DNA from: Bog-532 sp963805255
GTDB taxonomy: Bacteria; Actinomycetota; Actinomycetes; Streptosporangiales; Streptosporangiaceae
NCBI GenBank assembly: GCA_963805255.1
Contig: CAWDTK010000030.1
Location: 1-64,000 of the forward strand
Reading direction: 5' to 3'
DNA length: 64,000 nucleotides
A program made the position numbers and the translations under genes. This document shows positions 8,517 to 19,420 of this stretch, one piece after another. How positions within the stretch are numbered: position 1 is the stretch's first letter; each line of letters begins with the position of its first letter. Below the pieces are notes generated by a model. The model was given only the letters and a program-made list of their open reading frames with translations, was not told the DNA's origin and did not search any database.

Positions 8517-9712
8517 TGCCAGCACACCGCCTTCACCTTGGCCATGATGGCGCGTAGCGTCTTCCTGGCCGGATAGGTATATACGTAGTGTTTGCTGGAG
8601 CCTCGCTTCCGGTGACGCTGGATGCGCCACCCGAGGAAGTCGAGGCCCTCATCTATATGGGTGATGAGAGTCTTTTCCGGCGACAGACGCAAACCCATGC
8701 CGGATAGAACTTCCGCTATTTCCCCTCGCAAGGTTTCAGCGTGTTCCCTGGTACCTAAGATAGCCAGGACCCAATCGTCCGCGTACCTGATAAGCCGGTA
8801 GCTGGGAAGACCGAGACGGCGACGCTTGACCCGTTGATACGGAGTCGCCCGAGGCCCACCCGGAGCCTGGGCGATATACTCGTCCAGGACCGACAGGGCC
8901 ACATTACTGAGCAACGGCGAAAGGATTGACCCCTGCGGCGTGCCGGCATCGGTTTCCCGCAGCGCGCCATCCTCAGCGAGGATGCCCGCTTTCAGGAACG
9001 CCTTCACCAGCGCCAGGACGCGTTTATCGCCGACACGTTTCCGCACCCGGCCCAGAAGTGCCGAATGCGAAATTTCGTCGAAACAGGCTTTGATATCGCC
9101 CTCCACGACCCACTCATACGTGCGGGACGTGAAATGAACCACCTCAGCCACCGCGTCATGAGTCCGGCGCTTCGGACGGAACCCGTAGGAGCACGGGAGG
9201 AAATCCGCCTCGAAGATCGGCTCCAGCACCAGCTTCAGGCACGCCTGGACCACCCGGTCGGACACGGTCGCGATCCCCAGACGACGCTTCTTACCGTCCG
9301 CCTTGGGAATCATCCGCTCCCGCACCGCCACCGGCCGGAACGTCCGGGTCTTCAACCGCTGTCGCAGCCGGTCGCAGAACACCTCCACCCCGATCTCGGC
9401 CTCGATTGCGTAAGCGGTCCTGCCATCGACCCCGGCCGAGCGGGCGCCCTTATTGTGCCGCACCCGATCCCACGCCACCAACACGAACGCGGGATCACAG
9501 ACAAGGTTGTGCAGATCATCAAACCGGCGATGAGGATCATCACTGGCCCATCGGTGCAGCTTGGCCTGGATCTCTCGTACCCGGCGCTCAGCTGTATACA
9601 GCCCAGGCACCGGCTCACCGGTATTCACCAACGGCCTCCGAGCATTCCAGCCTCCATCACTGCCCGACTTGCTGGCCCCCTTCGCCCTGCGGCCGGTTCT
9701 CCCGGCCCCCAT
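8517..9712 (-). pseudogene. ltrA: Group II intron reverse transcriptase/maturase, C-terminally truncated
   Basis: This is the reverse transcriptase domain of a group II intron protein. Visible in order are RHNKGARSAGVDG, RMIPKADGKKRRLGIATV, the SYGFRPKRRTHDAV block, GDIKACFDEISH, TPQGSILSPLLSNVAL, the catalytic LIRYADDWV and FLGWRIQR. Full-length proteins continue with maturase domain X and often an HNH domain, but here the gene ends at the ISx boundary (8516/8517). Reading across that boundary gives only six junk residues, so splicing and mobility functions are lost. The start at 9712 follows typical intron RNA sequence. Confidence 0.9.
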
Positions 9713-9865
9713 GACGGGTCGCTACGCCCGCGACTACTACGGAGCCTCCGCCCCACCCATGACCATCAGCCGACGACGAGCCTGCCCACCGACCGGGCTG
9801 GAAGCCCGGCAGGGAGGGCGGCCATAGGCGGTTCCCACGTTCACCTTGCGACCGTTCGACTGAGG
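9713..9865 (-). ncRNA. Group II intron RNA fragment upstream of the RT
   Basis: On the minus strand this short leader has intron-like sequence (AAGGTGAACGTGGGAACCG followed by GC-rich hairpins such as CCGGGCTTCCAGCCCGG). A complete domain I would need several hundred bases, but the segment stops at the IS3 end at 9866. The ribozyme is therefore 5'-truncated as well. Confidence 0.6.
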
Positions 9866-9925
9866 TGCCCCGAGGCTTCCGGACAGTCCATCCATTAGGA
9901 TGGGCGTCTGGAAAGGTGAAGTATT

Positions 9926-10216
9926 TTGCCCCGGCCGAAGAAGAGCTTCTCACCGGAATTCAAGGATGAAGCCGTGAAGATGGTGATCGAGACGTCGCGC
10001 CCGATAGCCAGAGTGGCAAAGGAGCTCGGGATTAACGAAGGCACCCTCGGCAACTGGGTCGCTTCCTATCGCCGTGAGCATGCCGGCGAGGAACCGCCGC
10101 TGACCGTGAATGAGCGGCCGCGGCTGCGCGAGCTTGAGCGGGAAACCCGGGAACTGAAGATGGAAAACGAGTTTTTGAAAAAAGCCGCGGCGTACTTCGC
10201 CCGCGACCATCGGTGA
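9926..10216 (+). CDS. IS3-family OrfA (helix-turn-helix subunit)
   Basis: A 96-aa protein with the IS3 OrfA layout: N-terminal helix-turn-helix (FSPEFKDEAVKMV ... ARVAKELGINEGTLGNWV), then a leucine-rich coiled coil (LRELERETRELKMENEFLKKAAAYFA). It binds the element ends in this family. orfB begins at a GTGA overlap with its stop. It is intact, but its partner is broken. Confidence 0.92.
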   Translation: MPRPKKSFSPEFKDEAVKMVIETSRPIARVAKELGINEGTLGNWVASYRREHAGEEPPLTVNERPRLRELERETRELKMENEFLKKAAAYFARDHR

Positions 10217-10456
10217 CCGATAAATTCGAGTTCATCGACGCGGAGTACGCGGCTTACCAGGAATCGAGTGATGAGTACGTGCCGTCGATCGTGATGATGT
10301 GCCGGTGGATGGAGGTATCGCGGTCCGGGTTTTACGAATGGCGGAGCGCGCCGGAATCGGCGACGGCGAAAAGGCGCGGGATGCTTGCTTTGATCGTGCG
10401 GAAGTCATTCGATGAATCGGATGAGACATACGGGTACCGCCGGGTGCATGCGGACC
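10213..10456 (+). pseudogene. IS3 OrfB, 5' part
   Basis: The N-terminal third of the DDE transposase (VPSIVMMCRWMEVSRSGFYEW ... ESDETYGYRRVHAD) runs into ISx copy 2 after GGACC at 10452-10456. The remainder resumes at 12869. Confidence 0.92.
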
Positions 10457-12868
10457 CAGATCTCCGGCAACGGCGAAACGTGTAGTCCGTGACGTGCGGT
10501 TTTATCCGCGATCGTCTGTGCGTAATTCTTAAAGCTTTGGTAGTATAGTGGCATGTCAGCAGCGGTTGCGGCGATCCTGGAAGGCATGCCAGAGGCACGG
10601 GACCTTCGGATGCTCACCTCGGGGGGCCGGTGCGTGATCTCGGCCGGGCCGGTGGTCCTGTTCGAGTACGACGCCGCTGATACCGCGATGCGGAACATCG
10701 CGCTGGCGACGCTGCGGCAGCTGGGGTTCAGGGGCCGGACGGTCGCGGCGGTGCTGGGGCTGACGGAGAACTACGTCTCCACGCTGCATAACGCGGCGAT
10801 GCGGGAAGGGTCGGCGGCGCTGATCGGGCAGCCGCGGCCGGGCCGGCCCGGGACGGTCAGCCCGGCGCAGTGGGCGCAGGCCAGCCAGCTGCGGGCGCAG
10901 GGCGCCAGCGACGCGCAGATCGGGCGGCAGCTGGGGGTGGCGCACACCACGATCAGCCGCCGCCTGGGCCGGCGCGGGCAGGCGGCCGGCGGCGGCGAGC
11001 CCGGCTGGGCGCCCGCGGAACCCCTGTTCACCGAGCCGAAGCCGGCCACCCCAGCTGAGACCGGGCCTGCGGCTGATCCCGAGCCGGAGGCTGAGGCTGA
11101 TGCCGGGCCGGCGGCCAGGGTTCAGGCAGAGCCCGCAGCTGAGCCTGCGGCATCACCCGAGCCTGCGGCATCGCCTGAGCCTGCGGCATCGCCTGAGCCT
11201 GCGGCAGGGCCAGGACCGGGGGCCGGGGAGCCTGGGGCGGGCGGCCCTGGCGGGCTGCCGTCGTGGCCCCTGGTTCCTGAGGGGGTGTTCCGGTCCCGGT
11301 ATGCGGGGGCGATGCTGCTGCACGGGTTCTTCGCCCGGGCCGGCGCCGGCGCGGTGCTGGCCCAGGCGGCGGGCGGGCGGCGGAGCCGGGAGACGCGGCG
11401 GTGCTGGCCGCGGTGAGCATGTGCTTCGCGCTGGGCGCGGCGACCACCGAGCAGTTCAAGCACCTGACCGCTGCTGAGGCCGGGCCGCTGGCCGGGCTCG
11501 GGACCTTGCCGGGCCTGCGGGCGCTGCGGCCCCGGCTGGCGCAGATCGCCGACGCCGCGGACCCGGTGGCGGTGCAGCGGCTGTTCGCGTCCGCGATGCT
11601 CACCGCGGACCCGGTCCTGTCCGGTGTCTATTACGTCGATGACCACTTCGTCCCGTATACGGGCGCCAAGCCGGTCGCCAAGGGCTGGAACAACAAGCGT
11701 GGGCGCGCTGAGCGAGGGCGCGCGGACACCCACGTGACCGCGCACGACGGGCGGGCGGTGTGCTTCGTCACCGGGGAGCCGTCCGGGCTGAGCACCACGC
11801 TGCCGCTGGCCCTGGCCGAGCTGAAGAAAGCCGCCGGCCCGGGCGCGAAGATCATGCTCGGGTTCGACCGCGGCGGCGCCTATCCCCAGGTGTTCAGGCA
11901 CTGCCGCGAGCAGGACGTGCACTGGGTCACCTACCGGCGGGCGCCGCTGGCCGTCCCGGCGATGCTGCCGGTCATCACCACCATCACCGTCGTCGGCCGG
12001 CAGCGGGAAATCGCCTGGGCCGATGAGAAAGTGCAGATCAAGGACTACGGCGAAGCCCGGCAGATCACCCTGTTCGAGCACGGCCAGGTCGTGCTGCAGA
12101 TCCTGACCTCGGACTTGCAGGCGTGCCCGGCGGGCATCTTGTCCTGGCTGAAATCCCGGTGGCGGGAGGAGAACTTCCTGAAGTACGCCTCCGAGAACTA
12201 CGGGATCGGCAAGATCTGCGACTACATCGCCAGCATCGAGACCAACACCAAGATCATCGATAACCCGGCCCGCAAGAAAGCCAGCGCCGCGGTCCGCGAA
12301 GCGGAGAAGAGGCTGGCCGCCGCCGAGCGCGCCCTAGCCGGGCTGCTCGCCGGCCCCACGCTGACCGCCGCTGCCAAGAACGCAGCCATCCCCGCCGCCC
12401 AGTCCAAGATCACCCGCGCCCGCAAGGCCGTGGCCGCCGCCGTCGATGCCCGCAAGGACATCCCCGCCAAGCTGCCCGCCTCCGACATCGACCCCGACGC
12501 GAAGAAAGCGCTGCTGCGCACGGGCCGCCGCGGCCTGCAGATGGTCCTGCGGCTGCTCGCCCACAATGCCGAGCACTGGGTATCGAACCAGCTCAACGCC
12601 TACCTCCGCGACGACGACGAGTACCGCGCCATCACCCGCCAGACCATCATCCGCGGCCTGGCCGGCGTCATCACCTACACACCGGACGCGATAACCGTCC
12701 AGCTCGACCTGCCCCGCGCGCCCCGCGTCGCCCGCGCCCTGACGATGCTCATCGAGCAGGTCAACAACGAACCACCCGTCATGCCCGGCGACACCCGCCC
12801 CGTCACCTACCGGCTCAACCCCGAACCCGGCCTTTAACTCCCCACGCACAGCGTTTGCCGGAGATCTG
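10457..12868 (+). mobile_element. ISx copy 2, inserted in IS3 orfB
   Basis: Inverted ends are CAGATCTCCGGCAA (10457-10470) and TTGCCGGAGATCTG (12855-12868). The 5-bp target duplication GGACC lies at 10452-10456 and 12869-12873. Removing the element and one GGACC restores the orfB frame (...VHADLVAWGVPAGPELV). This defines the family's ends and duplication length. Confidence 0.93.
10553..12837 (+). pseudogene. ISx transposase, frameshifted
   Basis: This is a relative of the 788-aa and 803-aa transposases. It reads from ATG 10553 with N-terminal helix-turn-helix motifs (GRTVAAVLGLTENYVSTL and DAQIGRQLGVAHTTISRRLG) and a Pro/Glu/Ala repeat linker (ASPEPAASPEPA). The frame breaks around 11370-11395 in a GC-rich run and continues in another frame from about 11390 to 12837. 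The catalytic motifs YYVDDHFVPYTG, LGFDRGGAYPQVF and REENFLKY are intact, as is the Lys/Ala-rich coiled coil. Because the split is a single indel, it is probably a recent loss; programmed frameshifting is possible but the unfused relatives argue against it. Confidence 0.82.
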
Positions 12869-13541
12869 GGACCTGGTGGCCTGGGGCGTGCCCGCGGGGC
12901 CGGAGCTGGTGCGGTCCATCATGCGTGAGCTGGGCCTGGAGCCCTGCCAGCCGCGGCCGTGGCGGGTCAGCCTGACCGAGGGCGACGGCCAGGAGCACGA
13001 CATTCCCGACCTCGTGAAACGCGATTTCACCGCGGCCGCGCCGGGCGAGAAAATGGTCGGCGACATCACTTACATTCCGGCATGGGAGGGCTGGCTTTAC
13101 CTGGCGACGGTTATCGACTGCCATACAAAGGAAGTCATCGGCTGGGCAGCGGGCGATAACTACAAGACGCCGCTCATCGAGAAGGCCATCGAGATCGCCG
13201 CCCGTAATTTTCCTCTCGCCGCTAATGCGATTTTCCACTCCGACCGCGGCAGCAATTACACATCCCGGCAGTTTGCGGAGACGCTCAAGAAGCATAATCT
13301 CCGGCAGTCCGTCGGCCGCACCGGTATCTGTTACGATAATGCAATGGCCGAATCGTTCTTCGCCGCGCTGAAGAACGAGCGTGTTCACCGCACTCAGTAT
13401 CCGACCCGCGAGCACGCGCGCCGCGACGTTGTGAGGTACATCGAATTCTGGTACAATTCCAGACGTCGGCACTCCGGGCTTCAGTACCGGACCCCGCAGC
13501 AAGTCCGCAATGAGTACCTGGAACGGCAGTCCGCAGCGTGA
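12869..13541 (+). pseudogene. IS3 OrfB, 3' part
   Basis: It contains the integrase core of orfB: GDITYIPAWEGWLYLATVID (first D), FHSDRGSNYTS (second D) and NAMAESFFAALKNE (catalytic E), then the usual ending NSRRRHSGLQYRTPQQVRNEY. It is separated from its 5' part by ISx copy 2. Confidence 0.92.
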
Positions 13542-13578
13542 ATTAACCACAAATCCGCTGTCCGGAAAGCTCGGGGCA

Positions 13579-13677
13579 GATCAGACGGGTTAGGCGCCCA
13601 GCTCCTGCCCCGGCAGCATCGCCACGGTTATGCCGCAGTCCTTCACCGTGGCCTCGTGGCCGGCAAAACCAACCGGC
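13579..13677 (-). other. Remnant between IS3 and IS66-B
   Basis: On the minus strand one frame reads as the plausible end of an unknown protein (KPVGFAGHEATVKDCGITVA, stop near 13590). The segment resumes at 21387, beyond IS66-B. No family is recognised. Confidence 0.35.
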
Positions 13678-13734
13678 TTCAGAGTGTAAACAATCAGCCC
13701 ATGCACGCGTGGTGATGGGTAGCGGGGGCTGCGA

Positions 13735-13947
13735 TTGCCCGGTTACGGGGAGAATGCTTGGCGCGGGCGGTCGCCAGGGCCTGCCGAGCATGAGGTCGGC
13801 CAGGACGTCCATGGCGTGCTTGCCGTGCTTGCGTGCGGTGTCGATGTAACTGCGGATGTCGAGCCGGTCCTGGGTGACGTCGTCGCTGGTCAGGCGGCCG
13901 GAGATCTTCTGCTGGGTTTTCAGCGGGCGGACGCCGCGCTCACTGAT
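13735..13947 (-). pseudogene. IS66-B transposase, C-terminal part
   Basis: The minus strand reads ISERGVRPLKTQQKISGRL, then LDIRSYIDTARKHGKHAMD and LMLGRPWRPP, the typical IS66 C-terminus. It continues the protein that stops at WPTNNIS at 19990, on the other side of the cassette. Confidence 0.85.
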
Positions 13948-14010
13948 TATGCGACCGCGTGAGCGTGTCTCATTACGCTCCGCTATTATGCGATCGCGTT
14001 GACTGTCTCA
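13947..14010 (+). promoter_or_regulatory. Left-end recombinase site candidates (two direct repeats)
   Basis: Two copies of TTATGCGAYCGCGT, each followed by TGTCTCA, occur at 13947-13972 and 13986-14010. Inverted counterparts occur at the right end. They are probably recombinase binding sites, and may also overlap the cassette promoter. Confidence 0.55.
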
Positions 14011-14024
14011 GACGGGGGGACGGG

Positions 14025-15569
14025 ATGGATCGCGGGGATGGCGGCTGCCCGGATGGCAGCGGGGGTGTAGCCGTGCTTCGGGTGACCGAGGCGGTTCGTG
14101 CGGCGTCGGCGCCGGGCCTTGATGCGGGGATGACGGCCGCTGCGGTGCTGGCCTGCGCGGGGGTTCGTGAGCGTCAGGTGTTCGTGCTGGGGGCGGACGG
14201 GTCGTATGACGTGGAGCTGAACCGCTTTTTCCGCGAGCTCGACGCTTGGGGGGTGCGTGCGGCCAGCAGTGTCAGTGCCTATGCCCGTGACATCGCGGTG
14301 TTCTGCCGGTTCCTTGAGCAGGCCCGCGGGGGTAAGCGCATCTGGGAGTGCGATGCCGCGGATCTGGCTGCGTTCAAGCGTGCACGGCTGCACGGCGATC
14401 CGGAGCAAGCGGTGTCGGTGTCGACGTGGCGGCGGTCGATCGCTGCGCTGGACAAGTGGGCGGCGTGGGCCAGGTACGAGGGCCTGATCGGGGAACTGCC
14501 GTTCCGTTATGAGGACAAGACGGTGTGGACGCCGAACGGCGTGCAGCGGATCCGGGTGAACACCGCGTCTGAGCCGGATCCGGGTCCGGCGCCGGTTCGT
14601 TTCCTGGCGTTCGAGGATTACCTGGCCTGGCGCGATGTCGGGCTGGCGGGCAGGCTGCCGGATGGCAGCCCGGACCCGTCCTGGCGGGGTCGTCACGACG
14701 AACGGAACTGCCTGTTCGCCGACCTTCTTATCTTCACAGGGATGCGGCTCGGCGAGGCGGCGTCGCTTCTGGTGGCGGAGCTGCCTGGTATCAGGCCTGC
14801 TCGCGGGCAGGTGGCCGCGATCTCGCTGGCGGCGGCGGTGACCAAGCGGTCGCGGGCACGATCGGTGTTCCCGCCGCTGCGGCTGGTCCGCTCGTTGCAC
14901 CGGTACCAGTCGATCGAGCGCGGCGAGGTGGTCGAGCGGATGCGCGCCGCGGGCAGGTACCGGGCCGGCGATGGCGCGGTGCTGGTGCGCCGGGCCGGCC
15001 CGCGCAGCCTGGGCCTGGCTGATGGCCGGGGCGTGAGCGTCGGGAAGCTGGATCCGCTGACGCGCCGTCACCTGATCGGGATCACCGGCGGCGGGGAGCT
15101 GACCGGCCCGCTGGCGCTATGGCTGGGTGACGACGGGGTGCCGTTGCATCCGGCGGCCTGGCAGGCGGTGTTCGCGCGGGCCAACGAGCGGTGCGCCGGG
15201 TTCGGGCTCGAGGTGCGGGCGACCCCGCACTTGCTGAGGCATTCGTTCGCGGTTCACATGCTCGGGCTGCTGCTGCGGCAGACGGTCGCCGCGCTCGGCG
15301 AGGCGCACACTGCCGGCAGTCTGACGTCGGCGCAGGTGAAGCGCCTGCTGGTCGGGAATCCGATGCGCAAGCTGCAGCTGCTGCTGGGGCACCGTAACGA
15401 GGCGACCGTCTATACGTACCTGGATGTGCTGGATGAGGCCCAGGAGATCGTGGCCTTGGCCTTGGAGCAGTGGGAGACGCAGGCTGCGGCGCTGGACCAG
15501 CTGGATGAGCGGCCCCGCGGTCAGGGCGATGACGGCATCGATCTCAGCGCGATGAGCGTGGCGGGGTGA
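14025..15569 (+). CDS. Tyrosine recombinase 1 of the cassette (TnpA-like)
   Basis: A 514-aa site-specific integrase. The start chosen is ATG 14025, behind a G-rich Shine-Dalgarno; the earlier start at 13959 lies inside the terminal repeats. The N-terminal SAM-like core-binding domain includes VSAYARDIAVFCRFLEQA. The catalytic residues are all visible: Arg in FTGMRLGEAASL, the HLLRH box, and LLLGHRNEATVYTYLDV with the second His and the nucleophilic Tyr. It is the only cassette gene without a frameshift. Its stop overlaps the GTG of gene 2 (GTGA). It is expected to cut and join the cassette ends together with its partners. Confidence 0.9.
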   Translation: MDRGDGGCPDGSGGVAVLRVTEAVRAASAPGLDAGMTAAAVLACAGVRERQVFVLGADGSYDVELNRFFRELDAWGVRAASSVSAYARDIAVFCRFLEQARGGKRIWECDAADLAAFKRARLHGDPEQAVSVSTWRRSIAALDKWAAWARYEGLIGELPFRYEDKTVWTPNGVQRIRVNTASEPDPGPAPVRFLAFEDYLAWRDVGLAGRLPDGSPDPSWRGRHDERNCLFADLLIFTGMRLGEAASLLVAELPGIRPARGQVAAISLAAAVTKRSRARSVFPPLRLVRSLHRYQSIERGEVVERMRAAGRYRAGDGAVLVRRAGPRSLGLADGRGVSVGKLDPLTRRHLIGITGGGELTGPLALWLGDDGVPLHPAAWQAVFARANERCAGFGLEVRATPHLLRHSFAVHMLGLLLRQTVAALGEAHTAGSLTSAQVKRLLVGNPMRKLQLLLGHRNEATVYTYLDVLDEAQEIVALALEQWETQAAALDQLDERPRGQGDDGIDLSAMSVAG

Positions 15570-17355
15570 CCGGCCGGGGCAGCCGGGTCCGTTTTGACGG
15601 CGCTGGCGGGCACGCCGATCCGGTGCCGGTGCCGCAGCTCGGCCCGGTCGTGTTCAGTCTCACCTTCGGCGGCGCTGAGAAGACCGTGGACTTCTCCGAT
15701 CTTGCGTGCCCGCTGCTGGTCCGGCCGCTGGCGGCGGCGCTGGCCTCGATCGGCGGGGACACCGGCACGATCCGGACCTGGAGCCCGGGCTTTGCGCAGC
15801 GGGTGATGCACCTGCGCACGTTCGTGACGTTCGCCGCCGGGGTGCTAGGCACGGAGGCCGGGCTGGCCGGCGTGACCCCCGGGTTGCTGGATGATTTCGA
15901 GGCTGCGCTTTCGCGTCGTTTCGGTGCGGGCGCCGGCCCGGTCGGTTTCTACCTGGCGACGGTGGTCCGGCTGCTGCGGATAGCCGCGCAGGGCGAGAGC
16001 AGCGCGCTGCCCGCCGGGTTGCAGGCCCGGCTGGGTTACGCGGCGAGCGAGCGGTGCGTGCCGTCGTCTCCGCTGGATGCCTACCCGCTGCCGGTGCTGG
16101 CCGCGGTGAAGGAGGCGGCGCTGGCCGACGTCCGGTCTATCACCGCCCGCCTGGATGCGGGCCGGGCGCTGGCCAGCGCCGGGCAGGATCCGCAGACGGC
16201 CGGATGGCTCGCCCGGCAGAACGTGCTGTGGCACATCCGGGAGCACGGGCCGCTGACTGCCGGGCGGATGCGTGAGCTCGGCTGGCACGGCAATCGGCAC
16301 GGCGGGGCACGGGACCTGAACGCTGACCTGTTCCTGGGCGTCAACGACCTGGTGCCGTTCCTGGTCGCATTGATCTGCCTGACCGGCCTTGAACCTGAAT
16401 GCACCAAAGGGCTCCGCGGCGACTGCCTGTCCAGCCCGTCGGGCGGGTTCTGGACGCTGGCGTATGACAAGCCGCGGGCACATACCGGTACCGGCAAGAC
16501 GATGCGGGTCCGCGGCGGCGGGACCGCAACCCCGGCCGGACTGATCCAGCTGGCCGTCCGCCTGACCCAGCCGGCCCGGGAGGTGGCCGGAAGCACCGCG
16601 CTGTGGGGCGGTGCCGGCGACGACGGGCTGCGCGCGTTCTTCGACGACACCCACCAGATGAACACCCAGGTGCGGTCGTGGATGGACCGCCATCGGCTGG
16701 ACCAGCTGACCGACTACGGCGGCGGCCGGGTCCGGCTAGATCTGCGGCGACTGCGCAAGACGGTGAAATCCGGGAGTACCTGGCGGCCGGCGGGGTGCTG
16801 GATGACTTCACCGCCGGCCACTCCCGGCAGGTCGCGGCATCCCGGTATGCCGATATCGGCGCGCACCGGGAAATCCACGACCGGGCCGTCGAAGCCGGGC
16901 TGGAACAGGCGCTGGCTGTCGCGCTCCCGCCGCCGGCCGTCATCCCCGACGGCGCCGGGCTGCCCGGCGTGCTGTCGCCGGCCCAGCTCCACGCAGCCCG
17001 CAGCGCAGGCAACGACGTGTTCCTCGCCTCATGCACCAGCTTCCATGACTCGCCGTTCGCCCGTAAGCCAGGCGGGCCGTGCCCGGTCGCGGTGTGGGGC
17101 TGCCTGGAATGCCCGAACGCGGTGTTCACTGACCGGCACCTGCCCAGTCTCGTCGCGTTCGCCGGCTTCCTGGAGGACCAGCGGGAGGCGCTGGGCGCCG
17201 CGGAGTGGGCCGCCCGCTACGGCCTTGCCTGGCAGCGCCTGAATGATGGCGTGTTCCCGGCCTTCCCACCGGGGCGGCTGGCAGCGGCCAGGGCCTCGGC
17301 CGCAGCCGATGACACCGCCGCCTTGCCGGCCCGGCTGCTGGAACAGCTCACATGA
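15566..17355 (+). pseudogene. Recombinase-like protein 2 of the cassette, frameshifted
   Basis: It starts at GTG 15566 in a GTGA overlap. The protein is about 595 aa if a one-base shift at about 16772 is corrected: it reads LDLRRLRKTVKS in one frame and then REYLAAGGVLDDFTAGHSRQ in the next. The tail keeps a recombinase-like TAGHSRQVAASRYADIG with His and Tyr. At the place of the first catalytic Arg the sequence is LTGLEPECTKG, so Arg I appears to be replaced. A later Cys cluster (ASCTSF ... VWGCLECPNAVF) resembles a metal-binding site. It is probably a structural or accessory recombinase subunit, as in recombinase trios. It is inactive here unless frameshifting occurs. Confidence 0.75.
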
Positions 17356-19420
17356 GCGCTGCCGCAGCGGCCGCCGTTCCTGCCGACGGACTGCCTGCCG
17401 TTGAGTTCGCAGTCAGCCCCGGCGCGTTCGTGCTGCCCGCCCGCATCACCGAAGGCCGCAGCGGCGACGGCCCGCGGTTCGCCGACGACGTGTGGGACGT
17501 CACCGCGTTCGTTCCCTGGACCACCAGAAGCAGCAGGATCGACTTCACCGCCATCGCCGATCCCGGCCAGCGGCGAACCGCCAAGGAATTCCTGTACTCC
17601 AGGATCAACCGGGCCATCCCGGTCGGCGGCGCGACCTCCCGGCCCATGAAGATCACGAACCTGCCCGCGGAGTTCCATGAGGTCCGGGCCATCCTGGCCG
17701 ACCTCGCGGCAGCCGGGGCACCCCGGCTGGCCGACGTCACGCCCGCCCTGCTGACAGGGGTGCTCGCCCGGTGGCGCACCTCCGCGGTCGCTGCCGCGGG
17801 CAAAGCCGGGGTGGTCAGGCACATGGCCGCGCACGGGCACTTCCTCACCGACAAGCTGACGTTCATGCCGTGGCTGGGCCGCACCGCGAACCAGGTGGCC
17901 GGCCGGATGCCGCTGCAGGAGAACACGACACCCCGCATCCCAGAAGACGTGATCGCGCCGCTGCTCCAAGCCGCCGTGTTCTACGTCCGCACGGCCGCCG
18001 GCGACCTGCTCGCCGCGCAGGCCGAGCTCGCGGGACTGCAAGCGGCCATCGCCGGCATGCCCCGCCTTACCACGGGGAAGGCCCGCGCCCGGCTGGAGGC
18101 TTTCGTCGAGTCCCGCTCGCGGGAGGGCCGCGGAATGCCGTCCCGGCAAAGCCCCGGCCCGGCGGGGCGGCAGCTGAACAAATCCCTGATCTGCCTGCTC
18201 GCCGGCATCCCCAGCAACGCCGGCTATCACCGCGAGTACCTGGACGACGCCGCCCGGCGGATCGGGTTCGAAGACGGCGGCCTCAGCGCACCCCGGTCGG
18301 AGGGACCGATCACCGGCCGGCCCTGGCGCCCCGGCCTCGACGCGAGCAGCCTCGGCCAGGAACTGCACCACCTGCGCACCGCATGCTGGATCGTCATCGC
18401 CTACCTGTCGGGCATGCGCGACCCTGAGGTACGCGAACTCGCGCCGGCGTGCGCGGTCACCGAACCCGGCGCCGACGGCCGCACCCGCCACAAGCTGCAC
18501 GGCCGCGTGTTCAAGGGCCGCAAGCTGTCCGGTGATCAGGCCGACTGGGTGGTTCTCGGGATCGTCCACGACGCCGTGGCCGTGCTCCGGCAGGTCAACG
18601 ATCACCCGACCCACCTGTTCGGCTGGGACCGGGGCGGCAAGAAGGCGCTCATGCGCGGCGTCCCCAGCCGGGTGAACCGGTTCGCCGCCCACTGCAACCA
18701 GCTGTGGTCCGCACCCGGCCACCCGTTCATCCCCGATACCGGCGGCGGCCCGTGGGCCTTCGACGCCCGCCAGTTCCGCAGGAGCCTGGCCTGGCACATC
18801 GCGCACCAGCCGTTCGGCGTGGTCGCCGGCGCCCGCCAGTACCAGCACGCCAAAGTCGCCGTGTTCGAAGGCTACGCCGGGACATCCCAATCGGGATTCG
18901 CCGCCGAGGTCGAGGCCGAGCAGAACATCGCCCGCCTGGACTATCTCGAAGACCTGTACCGGGACTGGAACACCAGCGGGCCGGCGGGGGCGCCGCCCGC
19001 CGGATCGACGCCGAATTCTCCAGGATCCGCGCCGACCTGGCCGACCTGCCCGGCACCATCGCCTCCCCGGCCCGGCTGCGCACCATGCTGCAGCACCTTT
19101 CCATCACCCTGCACCCAGGCGTGCTCGGCGACTGCTTCTTCCAGCCCGCCACCGCAGCCTGCCTCAAACACGCCGCGCCGGCCGGCACCGGGCGGCCCCT
19201 GCCGATGCTGAATTCATGCCTGTCCTGCCCTAACGCCCGCCGCACCCCCACGCACCGGCCTCGCCTCCAGCAGGCCCGCGACCAGGCACGCCAGGCCCTC
19301 GAGGAAGCCGCCGGCCGGCCGCTGCCGCCGCTACAGCGCGCCGCCCTAGACGATCACCTCAATCAGCTCGACCAGCTCATCTGCCAGTGCACCAGCGGGA
19401 AGGACGACGTTCCCCGATGA
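17352..19420 (+). pseudogene. Tyrosine recombinase 3 of the cassette (TnpB-like), frameshifted
   Basis: It starts at ATG 17352, overlapping the previous stop (ATGA). The recombinase core has IAYLSGMRDPEVREL (Arg I), FDARQFRRSLAWHIAH (second box) and FEGYAGTSQSGF (Tyr region). The frame breaks near 18985-18995, after DWNTSGPAG, and continues in another frame through SRIRADLADLPGTIASP to the stop at 19420. The C-terminal segment contains a CLSCPNARRT Cys pair. The length of about 690 aa after correction resembles the longer Tn554-type TnpB recombinases. Confidence 0.75.

Larger units (their letters stand above)
9866..13578 (+). mobile_element. IS3-family element interrupted by ISx copy 2
   Basis: The terminal repeats are TGCCCCGAG-CTTCCGGACAG at the left (9866) and the complementary sequence at the right (ending 13578), with the TG...CA ends usual for IS3. 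No flanking duplication is visible. It contains orfA, and orfB split by a 2412-bp ISx copy. Confidence 0.85.

Noticed and set aside
17217..18890. 557-codon minus-strand frame
   Set aside because: Antisense to recombinases 2 and 3; no recognisable domain.
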